Shown: positions 1 to 6,821 of the stretch, piece by piece
Numbering within the stretch: position 1 is the stretch's first letter
How the letters are laid out: each line of letters begins with the position of its first letter
Source: JACQGZ01 sp036004665
GTDB lineage: Bacteria > Sysuimicrobiota > Sysuimicrobiia > Sysuimicrobiales > Humicultoraceae
Direction of reading: 5' to 3'
Assembly: GCA_036004665.1 (NCBI GenBank)
Contig: DASYRG010000011.1
Span: 1-30,084, forward strand
DNA length: 30,084 nucleotides
Program-made: the position numbers and the translations under genes
Notes under the pieces: model-generated
Databases searched by the model: none
What the model was told of the DNA's origin: nothing
Seen by the model: only the letters and a program-made list of their open reading frames with translations

Positions 1-1016
1 CCAGCGGCGAAGTAGAGATCAGATCCGAGAAAGTCCAGTCCCCAGAGTCCGTCAATCGCAATCGGTGCGCCCTTAACGTTTCGCAGCGAGCCTAGAAAGG
101 CTCCGTTCCGTGCCACGAATGCGTTGATCCATCCATCGCCGAAATTGCCGACCAGCAGGGCGTTGCTGAATTGGCCGAACGTGGCGGGGGCGAGCGCCAG
201 TCCCCACGGGGAGTTGAGCGGCCCCCCCGAGATCAGCCGGCGTACCAGCGTGCCTGCCGTGTCGAAGACATCAACGAAGCCGTTGCCTGGACCCGGCAGG
301 TCCTCCTCGGTGTTTTCGGGGTCCTGCTTGGCAAACATGACGTAGAGTCGACCGCCAATGTTCCGGATGTTGAACGGGGCGAAACCCGCGGGGAGCTTGG
401 CGTCGGTAAAGGACCGCACGAAATGAAATCCGCCATCATAGATTTCGACGACGGCACCGCGGAAGTTGGCGGCAAAGAGGAAGTTCGCCGCACCATTGCT
501 GCCGATGGCCAACCCTTTGTAGACCGCTTCGGCATCTGAGTTATTGACGACGATGACGGCCTCGGTTTGGTTGACGGCCGGGTTCCACCCCGAAATCGTC
601 CCATCTTCACTGGCGAAGAGGACGGAGGCGCTGGCCGATCGTCCGCCCTGGGAGATGACGAAATCTGAGGTCGTGTTGGATACCAATCCCGTCGGCTCAC
701 CCCCGTCTTCCGCCCCGGGAATCACGACCACGAGTGGTTTCGCTGCGCTCGGCGCAGGGCTTCCATCAGGGTGATAGAAGGTGGATGTGCCCGTCTCCGC
801 GTTCGCCACCTCAAGCAGATTGGCGGAGCGCACAATGACCCCCCAGGAGTTGACCAGGAGAGGATCTGTGAAGGTGGCTACTCCTGCCTGGTCAGAGACG
901 AGGTTGGTCTGCTGGTATCCCGCGCTTTGGGCCAGACCAGCCGTGCCGAGGCTGGCGATCGCCACGGCAGCAACGGTGAGAAACTTTCCCCACTGACGCA
1001 GTCCCCGCGTACCCAT
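1..1016 (-). CDS. TIGR03118 family exported protein (partial, C-terminus beyond window)
   Basis: The minus-strand frame opens at an ATG at 1016 and runs off the window at base 1, giving about 338 residues without a stop. A GAGGGGG ribosome-binding site lies about 6 bases before the ATG. The first 33 or so residues form a signal peptide: a basic start (MGTRGLRQWGK), a hydrophobic core and a small-residue cleavage region near AGLAQSAG. The mature part begins YQQTNLVSDQAG, followed by DPLLVNSWGV, typical of the TIGR03118 family, extracytoplasmic proteins with a predicted beta-propeller-like fold. Further repeats carry NFRGAVVEIYDG, SPWGLALAP and a terminal IDGLWGLDF. Relatives are about 350-400 residues, so little is missing. 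The role of the family is not established. A direct repeat lies in its upstream region. Confidence 0.85.
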   Translation of the reverse strand, partial: MGTRGLRQWGKFLTVAAVAIASLGTAGLAQSAGYQQTNLVSDQAGVATFTDPLLVNSWGVIVRSANLLEVANAETGTSTFYHPDGSPAPSAAKPLVVVIPGAEDGGEPTGLVSNTTSDFVISQGGRSASASVLFASEDGTISGWNPAVNQTEAVIVVNNSDAEAVYKGLAIGSNGAANFLFAANFRGAVVEIYDGGFHFVRSFTDAKLPAGFAPFNIRNIGGRLYVMFAKQDPENTEEDLPGPGNGFVDVFDTAGTLVRRLISGGPLNSPWGLALAPATFGQFSNALLVGNFGDGWINAFVARNGAFLGSLRNVKGAPIAIDGLWGLDFLGSDLYFAA

Positions 1017-1097
1017 CTGTCGCCCCCTCTCGCCGCCCCGATCTGTTGCCTGTCGGGCCGGACTAAGGACGTCATACGCTGTGCTGGCCACACAAGC

Positions 1098-1117
1098 GTC
1101 ACGGAAGAGTCACGGAA
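1098..1117 (-). promoter_or_regulatory. 11-bp-period direct repeat upstream of the TIGR03118 gene
   Basis: On the minus strand the 9-mer TTCCGTGAC occurs twice with a period of exactly 11 bases, about 82-102 bases upstream of the ATG at 1016. Direct repeats with an 11-base period are the usual binding arrangement of OmpR/PhoB-type winged-helix response regulators, which bind head to tail on one face of the DNA. That it is an operator is inference; no regulator gene lies nearby. The rest of the 1017-1196 gap shows no convincing gene. Confidence 0.35.
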
Positions 1118-1196
1118 TCGTCTCAGAGTGAGAGGGATAGTCCCACCAGGGGAGGCTGATGCACTGGTCGTGGATGCCGTCGTGCGAGGAAGCCAC

Positions 1197-2255
1197 TTAC
1201 ACGCGTTTTTCGCTCAGCCACCGTTCCAGCGCGGCGACGTTCCAGTAGTTGAGCACGCGCTCGCGCGAGATGCCGGCACGGATGAGGTGGGCCACTGCCA
1301 CGTCCATCCACCCCAGGTGGCGGACGGCGTGGCTGTCCGTCCCCAGCGAGATCAGGCAGCCGGCGCGGGCGGCCGGGCCGGCGAGAGTGAAATCGACGTC
1401 CTGGCGGTCCGGATAGGCGTTGATCTCGATCGCAGTGTGGTACTCTGCGGCCGCGGAGAAGACCTCGTCCCAGGCCGCCCGAATGCCGCGCGGCACTCCG
1501 AACATGCGCCCGCGGGGATGCACGAGGAGATGGACGGACGGGTGGGCGACCGCCGCCAGCATGCGCGGGGTCTGATCCTCCGTCCGCCGCAGCGCAGCGT
1601 GACAGCCCGCGACCACGATCTCCAGGCCGGCCAGGTCTTCCCGATCCAGATCGAGCGCCCCGGCGGCGGCGACGTTCACCTCGGCCCCGGCGAGGACACG
1701 GATGGCCATCTGGTCGTTCAGGCGGGCCAGGACCTGGCGCTGGCGCCGCATCTTCTGTACCGGCATGCCCCCGGCGAAGCGCAGCCCCTGGGTGTGGTCG
1801 GTGATGGCGGCAAACTGGTAGCCCAGCCGCTGGGCGGCGGCCGCCATGGCGCGGGGGGAGGCGGCGCCGTCTGACCAGGCGGTGTGCATCTGCAGGTCGC
1901 CCAGGGGGCGGGGCCAGCCGGCCTCGGCGATGCTCACCCTGGCGTCCCGCACGGCAATGAAGTGATCGCGGGCCATGGCGGCGGCATCGTACATCGCCCG
2001 TTCCTCGCCCCGCCAGTCCTCCACGGGAGGGGTGAGCGGGCGGCTGCCGTCCAGCAGCTCGCGGATCACGCGTGCGATGAAAGGACCGACCAACCGCAGC
2101 TCGGTCAGCGAGCCGGCGACCGCGCGGTCGGCCAGACTGCTCTCCTCTTCCAGCAGACGCCGGGAGGCGCGAGTCACCGCCACCCGGGCGTACGGACCGA
2201 GGCCCGGATCGAACGACCAGCGCTGCAGGGCGATAATGATGTCAGTATTCGTCAC
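1197..2255 (-). CDS. PHP-domain metal-dependent phosphoesterase, PolX-like without a polymerase domain
   Basis: The 352-residue protein starts at a GTG at 2255. Residues about 1-100 are helical and include LRLVGPFIARVIRELL (about 53-68), which resembles the helix-hairpin-helix region of PolX-type proteins. Residues about 118-345 are a PHP phosphoesterase domain with its metal-ligand motifs in order: LQMHTAWSDG (H124, D129), ITDH (D153, H154), GAEVNV (E192), GCH (H219), LVHP (H246) and GTDSH (D307, H309). The nucleotidyltransferase palm that precedes PHP in full PolX enzymes is absent. The fold predicts hydrolysis of a phosphate ester or a 3'-5' exonuclease activity; the substrate is unknown. 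It diverges from the iron permease gene with only 29 bases between starts, and no clear Shine-Dalgarno precedes the GTG. Confidence 0.82.
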   Translation of the reverse strand: MTNTDIIIALQRWSFDPGLGPYARVAVTRASRRLLEEESSLADRAVAGSLTELRLVGPFIARVIRELLDGSRPLTPPVEDWRGEERAMYDAAAMARDHFIAVRDARVSIAEAGWPRPLGDLQMHTAWSDGAASPRAMAAAAQRLGYQFAAITDHTQGLRFAGGMPVQKMRRQRQVLARLNDQMAIRVLAGAEVNVAAAGALDLDREDLAGLEIVVAGCHAALRRTEDQTPRMLAAVAHPSVHLLVHPRGRMFGVPRGIRAAWDEVFSAAAEYHTAIEINAYPDRQDVDFTLAGPAARAGCLISLGTDSHAVRHLGWMDVAVAHLIRAGISRERVLNYWNVAALERWLSEKRV

Positions 2256-2284
2256 GGGGAATAGCGCGAAGGGAGGAGAGTGTC

Positions 2285-2695
2285 ATGCGCCGCCGCAACA
2301 TCTTTCACCGATTTGCTAGGGGAACGGCCCACGTCACGGGGCAGCCGATCGCTTTTGCCATCGCCGTCCTCATTATCCTCGCCTGGGGGGTGACTGGCCC
2401 GTACTTTCATTTCAGCGACACCTGGCAGCTGGTCATCAACACGGCAACGACGATCGTCACGTTCCTCATGGTCTTTCTGATCCAGAACACTCAGAATCGG
2501 GATACCGAGGCGATCCAGGTCAAGCTGGATGAACTGATCCGGGCGGCCGAGGGCGCGCACAACGTTCTTCTGGATCTGGAGGAGATAGAAGACGAAGAGC
2601 TGGCCGAGATCAGAAACCGCTATAGGAAGCTGGCGAGGGAATCACGGGAGGAGCTGCGGCTGGGACGGAAGGATACGGGGACGCCGGACGTCTAA
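2285..2695 (+). CDS. Low-affinity iron permease family protein
   Basis: This 136-residue protein has a GGGAGGAG ribosome-binding site 6-7 bases before its ATG. Two hydrophobic helices occur at about residues 21-39 (PIAFAIAVLIILAWGV) and 50-67 (VINTATTIVTFLMVFLIQNT). The motif FLMVFLIQNTQNRDTEAIQVKLDELI is the hallmark of the small bacterial PF04120 family, named after a yeast low-affinity iron transporter. The C-terminal third is a charged, probably coiled-coil tail (EEIEDEELAEIRNRYRKLA). Bacterial members are two-helix membrane proteins of about 120-150 residues; iron transport by them is not well established. It converges with the small gene at 2702, with 6 bases between their ends. Confidence 0.85.
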   Translation: MRRRNIFHRFARGTAHVTGQPIAFAIAVLIILAWGVTGPYFHFSDTWQLVINTATTIVTFLMVFLIQNTQNRDTEAIQVKLDELIRAAEGAHNVLLDLEEIEDEELAEIRNRYRKLARESREELRLGRKDTGTPDV

Positions 2696-2701
2696 ACGCG
2701 C

Positions 2702-2881
2702 CTAGCTGGAAGCAGGGAACGGTTTCGGCAGCGGCGCCTCCTCCAACTGCAGGATGAAGATGGTCCCCTCCGTGTCTCTGACTCGCCGGGCGAGGTCGGC
2801 CGCGGAGGTCGCCTCCTGCTCGATCACCCGTTCTCTGGAGAGATCCTGCGTCGTGCGATAGCGCATTCGATAACGGAACAT
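2702..2881 (-). CDS. Small hypothetical protein (59 aa)
   Basis: An open frame exists from 3085, but the supported start is the ATG at 2881, because AAGGAGG lies 10 bases upstream. The 59-residue product begins MFRYRMRYRTTQDLS and ends LEEAPLPKPFPASS. It is soluble, with an Arg-rich beta-strand-like start, a helical middle (ATSAADLARRVRDTE) and a hydrophobic strand (GTIFILQLEEA). I do not recognise a family. The strand-helix-strand pattern could be a small one-domain fold, but no function can be assigned. The upstream part of the longer frame overlaps the DUF6496 gene on the other strand and is judged non-coding. Confidence 0.6.
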   Translation of the reverse strand: MFRYRMRYRTTQDLSRERVIEQEATSAADLARRVRDTEGTIFILQLEEAPLPKPFPASS

Positions 2882-3012
2882 ATGAAGTCGGCCTCCTTGC
2901 GTACTTTCTATTACCCAATCGGCCCGCGCTTCTGACGGGGTTGAAGGGCGCGCGGGCCGGGCAAAATGCCGGAGGACATGCGGATTTGAGGGCAATTCAC
3001 AGGAGGATCGGG

Positions 3013-3210
3013 ATGGCGAGGAAGTACGGTAAGGCGGCTTCCAAAACGGTCGAGAGCGCGATGAGGCGGCGCAAGCGCGGCACACTCCGCAGCGGTCGGA
3101 GCGGGAAGAAGGTGAAGAGCCGCAAACAGGCGATCGCCATCGGGCTCTCCGAAGCCCGCCGCAAGGGCGCCAAGATTCCCCGGAAGAGAAAGTCGCGTTC
3201 CCGCCGCTAG
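3013..3210 (+). CDS. DUF6496 domain protein (65 aa, highly basic)
   Basis: The chosen start is the ATG at 3013, which follows AGGAGG with 6 bases between; an in-frame start at 2941 lacks such a site. The 65-residue product begins MARKYGKAASKTVESAM and carries KSRKQAIAIGLSEARRKG at about residues 35-52, the signature of DUF6496. About 40 percent of the residues are Lys or Arg, and the tail is IPRKRKSRSRR, so binding to nucleic acid or another polyanion is plausible. Members occur in many soil bacteria next to stress-related genes; no biochemical role is established. It converges with coaB, leaving 22 bases between ends. Confidence 0.85.
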   Translation: MARKYGKAASKTVESAMRRRKRGTLRSGRSGKKVKSRKQAIAIGLSEARRKGAKIPRKRKSRSRR

Positions 3211-3232
3211 ATCGCGGCGAGAAGGACCGGCC

Positions 3233-3922
3233 TTACGCCTGGAGGCGGGAGGGGCGACGGTCCAAGCGTTCTTCCACGACGCGCAGGAGGGTGCGTGCGA
3301 TGGCCTCTTTCCCCTCCACCGTCGCGAGGATCTCGCCCGAGGAGTCGATGAAGTAGCCGGTGTGCTCCCCGGCCTCGATGTCCCGCTGATCGTTGGCCAC
3401 GACCAGGTCGGCGTGGTTCTTCCGCAGCAGGTCCAGGCCGGCGGCGACCAGTTCGTCGCGGCTGCGGCCGACCTCCAATTTGAACGCGACCAGGAAGGTC
3501 TGAGGCGCCAGCTCTTTCACCAGGCCGACCGCCTTGGGGGTTGGGACCAGCCGCACCGCCCAGGAGGCCTCTTCCGAACCCGTCTTGCCAGGGCGGATCT
3601 CCGCCGGCTCGAAATCCAGGACGGCCATATTGTGGATGACGGCGTCGTACCGTTTGGGCAGCTCTTCCCGAAACGCGCGGATCAGATCCTGCACGGTGTC
3701 GATGGCGATGAGGGTGAGATGGTCGTGCATCCCGCCGCGGACGGTGGGGACGAGGCTGGGCCGACCGTGCAGGAAGGTCACGGAGGCGCCGCGAGCCAAC
3801 GCCTCTTCCGCGATCAACGCGCCGAGTCGCCCTGTCGCTTTGTTGGTGATGTAGCGAATAGAGTCCAGCGGGGCGCGGGTGGGCCCCGCGGTGACGAGGA
3901 CTTTCTTGCCTCGCAGACTCAT
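3233..3922 (-). CDS. coaB: Stand-alone phosphopantothenate-cysteine ligase-like protein (CoaB)
   Basis: This 229-residue protein matches the stand-alone CoaB layout seen in streptococci and enterococci, not the fused CoaBC form. CoaB joins cysteine to 4'-phosphopantothenate with CTP or ATP in coenzyme A synthesis. Features in order: nucleotide-binding start KKVLVTAGPTRAPLDSIRYI (6-25), NKATGRLG (27-34), VIHNMAVLDF (94-103), TFLVAFKLEVG (141-152 region) and NHADLVVAND (168-178 region), followed by a GEHTGYFID strand. The first glycine motif and the usual SSG are altered, so activity is likely but not certain. It is the last gene of the minus-strand run, 36 bases after the MFS stop. No decarboxylase (coaC) is in the window. 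It could be a DFP-fold paralogue acting elsewhere. Confidence 0.75.
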   Translation of the reverse strand: MSLRGKKVLVTAGPTRAPLDSIRYITNKATGRLGALIAEEALARGASVTFLHGRPSLVPTVRGGMHDHLTLIAIDTVQDLIRAFREELPKRYDAVIHNMAVLDFEPAEIRPGKTGSEEASWAVRLVPTPKAVGLVKELAPQTFLVAFKLEVGRSRDELVAAGLDLLRKNHADLVVANDQRDIEAGEHTGYFIDSSGEILATVEGKEAIARTLLRVVEERLDRRPSRLQA

Positions 3923-3958
3923 CGGGTGTGGACCCCTTCCCTTCGACGCCGTCTGGTC

Positions 3959-5101
3959 TCAATCATATTCCCTGCCACTCCCCGGTTTCTGCAGCATGAG
4001 GGCGGCGGCGAGAGCCGCGACTGCTGCCCCGCCGACCAGCAGCGGGAGGGCGGGGTCCAGCCGGTAGCCGATGCCCGCCAGCATCGTCCCGCCGGCGCCC
4101 GCCAGGCCCGTGATCATCCCCAGGAGTCCAAAGCCGCGCCCCGCCGCCTCCGTCGAGATCCTGGCCGCCACCACTGCCTGTGAGAGCGCCTGCGCGGCGC
4201 TGCGGCTCTTGATCGCAAAGGCCAGCGGCAGCAGCGCCACCGGTCCGAGAGCGACGATGAGGTTCCCCCCGCCGATGAGCAGCAGCGTGAGGACCAGCAG
4301 CGGCCGGTGGCCCCAACGGTCGGCCAGCCGGCCGGTCAGCAGCGTAAAGAGTAGCCCTCCCCCCGAGAGGATCGATCCCAGCAGACCGATCTGCGCCAGC
4401 CCCAATCCGCGGACCTCGCGCAGGAAGGGAGGGATGAAGGGCGCCAGCGCCAGCGGGATGCCCGTCATCAATCCCAGGAGGATAAAGAGCGGCCAGAGGT
4501 GGCCGAAATCCCAGATCCGCAGCGCCTGCCGCCAGGGCAGCGCCGCGCGTCCGCCCGGTCGCTCGGGCTCGCTCCAGAAAATCAGCGCGGTCGAGGCCGC
4601 ATAACAGACAAATGCCAGCGCAAAGGTCGTGGGGATCCCCCAGCGCGCGGCGATCAGGCCGCCCAGGGCGGGGGAGAGCAGCAGGCTCAGCCCCGATGCC
4701 ATGGTCAGGACGGCGAAGGTGGAGGCGACCTTTCGCGGGTCTGTCCGCTCGGCGACGTACGCGTTCAAGGCGGGGAGGGCGAAGATGGTGATGTCGTAGA
4801 GCAGGATCCCGGGCAGCAGCGCGGCCCACCCCCGTGCGGGGAGGAAGAGCAAGGGCGACGGCGCGCCGAGAACCCAGGCCACCAGCAGGACGGTGCGGCG
4901 GCTGAAGCGGTCGGCGAGGACCCCGCCCAGCACCGAGCCCACCGTGATCGTCAGCTGGCGGATCGTGAAGAGGAGGCCGAGCTGCACCCCCGTCGCCCCG
5001 AGGGCGCGGGCGTGGATGGGCAGGAATTCGTCGTAGAGGCCGAAGCCGAAGACCCAGAGGAAGAGACTGAGAAAGAGGACACGGAGGTTGCGGGCGGTCA
5101 C
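3959..5101 (-). CDS. Major facilitator superfamily transporter
   Basis: The frame is open from 5377, but the likely start is the GTG at 5101, which overlaps the stop of the GHMP kinase gene as GTGA. This gives 380 residues that start directly in the first membrane helix (LRVLFLSLFLWVFGFGLYDEF). About 12 hydrophobic segments are visible. The loop GGVLADRFSRRTVLL between helices 2 and 3 is the MFS motif A, and its counterpart TGRLADRWGHRPLL occurs in the second half. The size and the two-fold repeat fit an MFS exporter or sugar porter; the substrate cannot be read from sequence. Translational coupling to the kinase suggests it moves a substrate or by-product of that pathway. Confidence 0.88.
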   Translation of the reverse strand: MTARNLRVLFLSLFLWVFGFGLYDEFLPIHARALGATGVQLGLLFTIRQLTITVGSVLGGVLADRFSRRTVLLVAWVLGAPSPLLFLPARGWAALLPGILLYDITIFALPALNAYVAERTDPRKVASTFAVLTMASGLSLLLSPALGGLIAARWGIPTTFALAFVCYAASTALIFWSEPERPGGRAALPWRQALRIWDFGHLWPLFILLGLMTGIPLALAPFIPPFLREVRGLGLAQIGLLGSILSGGGLLFTLLTGRLADRWGHRPLLVLTLLLIGGGNLIVALGPVALLPLAFAIKSRSAAQALSQAVVAARISTEAAGRGFGLLGMITGLAGAGGTMLAGIGYRLDPALPLLVGGAAVAALAAALMLQKPGSGREYD

Positions 5102-6147
5102 GAGGGCGGGCGGGGGCTGCGCCTCCGTTTCGATGCGCGCGCCTGCACCCGCAGGCCCGTCCGCGCGATACGAACGGGCAGGAGACGGAACCCCTCCGCC
5201 GCGAGCGCCTGCGCAACCGCATCTCTCTTGCCGGTCCGCACGAGACTGACCACGCAGCCGCCGCCGCCGGCGCCGCAGACCTTGCTCGCCAGCGCTCCCG
5301 CCCGCCGCGCCGTCCGCACCGCCCGCTCGATCTCCGGTGTGGAGACCCCCGCGGCGAGCGTCCGCCGCTGCTCCCATTCCTCCCGGAGCAGCCGGGCGGT
5401 GAGGCGCAGGTCGCCGCCGCGCAGGGCTTCGCGCATCTGGCGACTGATGCGGCCGATCGCCCGCAGTCCGCGCACTGTCTCAGGCACCCCGTCCAGATAG
5501 GCGCGGACCATACTCCAGTTCGTCAAGCCGGACGCGTGCGGCTCTCCTGTGAAGGTGAGCACGAGATGCTCCTCCAACCCGCCCAGCCGCCGCGGGGGCA
5601 GCAGCGGCTCGACCGCCTCGCCGTCGAGATGGAACCAGACCGCGTTCAGCCCTCCGTGCAGCGCCGCATAGTAATCCTGCTTGCCCGTGGGTGCCGCGAT
5701 GGATTGAGCCTCGAGGCGCGCGGCCACCTCCACCAGGTCTCCTCCGGCGCCCTTCCAGGTGCGCCGTCCTCCCTTCCAGCGGTCGCAGGCCGCCAGCGCG
5801 GCGACCAGGAGTGAGGAAGAGGCGCCCAGGCCCGATCCCCTCGGCGCGTCAGAGCCCGTGACGACCCGCGTGCGCGCGGGAACCTCGGCATAGCGGACCG
5901 CGCGCAACACCAGATCCAGCGGGCCGCCGATGGGCAGGGAGGCGGCGTCAGGTGCTTCGACGCCGACCCCGAGGTCCTGGGAAGAGACTGCCACGCCGCC
6001 CCCATACCGCTCCACGCGCACGCGGGTCGGGATGGTGATGGCCAGGTTCACCGTGACGACCTCCCCTTCGAGCAGGAAGATGGGGTAGATGTCGAGCGTC
6101 CCACCGGCCAGGTCGATCCTCGTGGGGGCGGTGGCTTCGACAATCAT
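5098..6147 (-). CDS. GHMP family kinase (HddA-like sugar kinase)
   Basis: The 349-residue protein starts at an ATG that overlaps the previous stop as ATGA. GHMP kinases transfer phosphate from ATP to small molecules such as galactose, mevalonate, homoserine and heptose 7-phosphate. Motif 1 is APTRIDLAGGTLDIYP (7-22). Motif 2, the ATP P-loop PRGSGLGASSS, is at 102-111. Motif 3, KVCGAGGGGC, is at 289-298. The segment TGKQDYYAALHGG (154-166) resembles the GKQDQYAAAxGG block of D-glycero-D-manno-heptose 7-phosphate kinases, so a sugar or sugar phosphate is the most likely substrate. The neighbouring barrel protein and MFS transporter overlap it on either side. The last 15 or so residues are very basic (ASKRRRSPRPPS). 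Confidence 0.85.
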   Translation of the reverse strand: MIVEATAPTRIDLAGGTLDIYPIFLLEGEVVTVNLAITIPTRVRVERYGGGVAVSSQDLGVGVEAPDAASLPIGGPLDLVLRAVRYAEVPARTRVVTGSDAPRGSGLGASSSLLVAALAACDRWKGGRRTWKGAGGDLVEVAARLEAQSIAAPTGKQDYYAALHGGLNAVWFHLDGEAVEPLLPPRRLGGLEEHLVLTFTGEPHASGLTNWSMVRAYLDGVPETVRGLRAIGRISRQMREALRGGDLRLTARLLREEWEQRRTLAAGVSTPEIERAVRTARRAGALASKVCGAGGGGCVVSLVRTGKRDAVAQALAAEGFRLLPVRIARTGLRVQARASKRRRSPRPPS

Positions 6148-6821
6148 CCGAAGAGGCGGTCCAGACCCTGGCGGAAGGCGCGGGTCGTCCGCTCGATCCC
6201 CGACGCGCCCATGCCGGTGACGATCGCGCCGATCATGATCGCCCAGACACCGGGCAGCACGAAGTAGCGCTCCAGATCATCGGGATGCAGCCGCCGCTGC
6301 GTGGGGACGATCAGGCGCCGGCCGCTGAGCTCTGCCGCCCGCTCGAGCGCGACCAGATCTGCGGCGGTCGGCGGCCGGCCGTACCCGTCGGGACGGATCA
6401 GCGCCGCTTCCGCCCACTCGCCCGGAAGCCGGCGGAGAAACGGCAGCGCCTCGGGCGGGTAGTCGTGCGGAATCGCCGGGATCACCGGGACGCCCGCAGC
6501 GTAGAGGTAGAGCGGCAGGTGTGTGAGATAGGCGTCCAGGAAGGCGAAGCGTCGCAGGCGCGGCACCTCCTCCTGGCTGACCATCTCCTCTTCCCCCGGG
6601 ACCAGTCCCGTCGGGGTCCCCAGGTCCAGGATCGCGTTCAGGCGCTCCGTCTCCTCGGCGAGCGTCCCGAAGTCCGTCCCGGAGGCGGCATGGTGGAGGT
6701 TGACGTGCACCTTGAGCAGGTCGGCCCCCCCATCGATCGCCGCGCGCGCCAGATCGCGGTCGTTCCGCGGGAGGCTGACGATCAAGAGTCCGCGGCGGCC
6801 GAGGGGATCGCTAGAGGGCAT
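6144..6821 (-). CDS. Probable TIM-barrel protein of unknown function
   Basis: This 225-residue protein overlaps the end of glyA by 11 bases and the start of the GHMP kinase by 4, so all three are probably translated together. I do not recognise a named family. The pattern is that of a (beta/alpha)8 barrel: strand RGLLIVSLP (10-18), AIDGGADLLKVHVN (28-41), PTGLVPGEEE, AGVPVIPAIPHDYPP, AALIRPDGYG, GRRLIVPTQR and a closing VWAIMIGAIVTGMGAS, which resembles the phosphate-binding end of barrels such as NanE (N-acetylmannosamine-6-phosphate epimerase). The context of a sugar kinase makes a sugar-phosphate epimerase or aldolase possible, but that is inference. No cofactor motif is evident. Confidence 0.7.
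   Translation of the reverse strand: MPSSDPLGRRGLLIVSLPRNDRDLARAAIDGGADLLKVHVNLHHAASGTDFGTLAEETERLNAILDLGTPTGLVPGEEEMVSQEEVPRLRRFAFLDAYLTHLPLYLYAAGVPVIPAIPHDYPPEALPFLRRLPGEWAEAALIRPDGYGRPPTAADLVALERAAELSGRRLIVPTQRRLHPDDLERYFVLPGVWAIMIGAIVTGMGASGIERTTRAFRQGLDRLFG

Noticed and set aside
5102..5377. Upstream extension of the MFS frame
   Set aside because: The extra 92 residues lie inside the GHMP kinase, are Arg/Gly/Ala-rich and precede the first membrane helix without a signal or motif.
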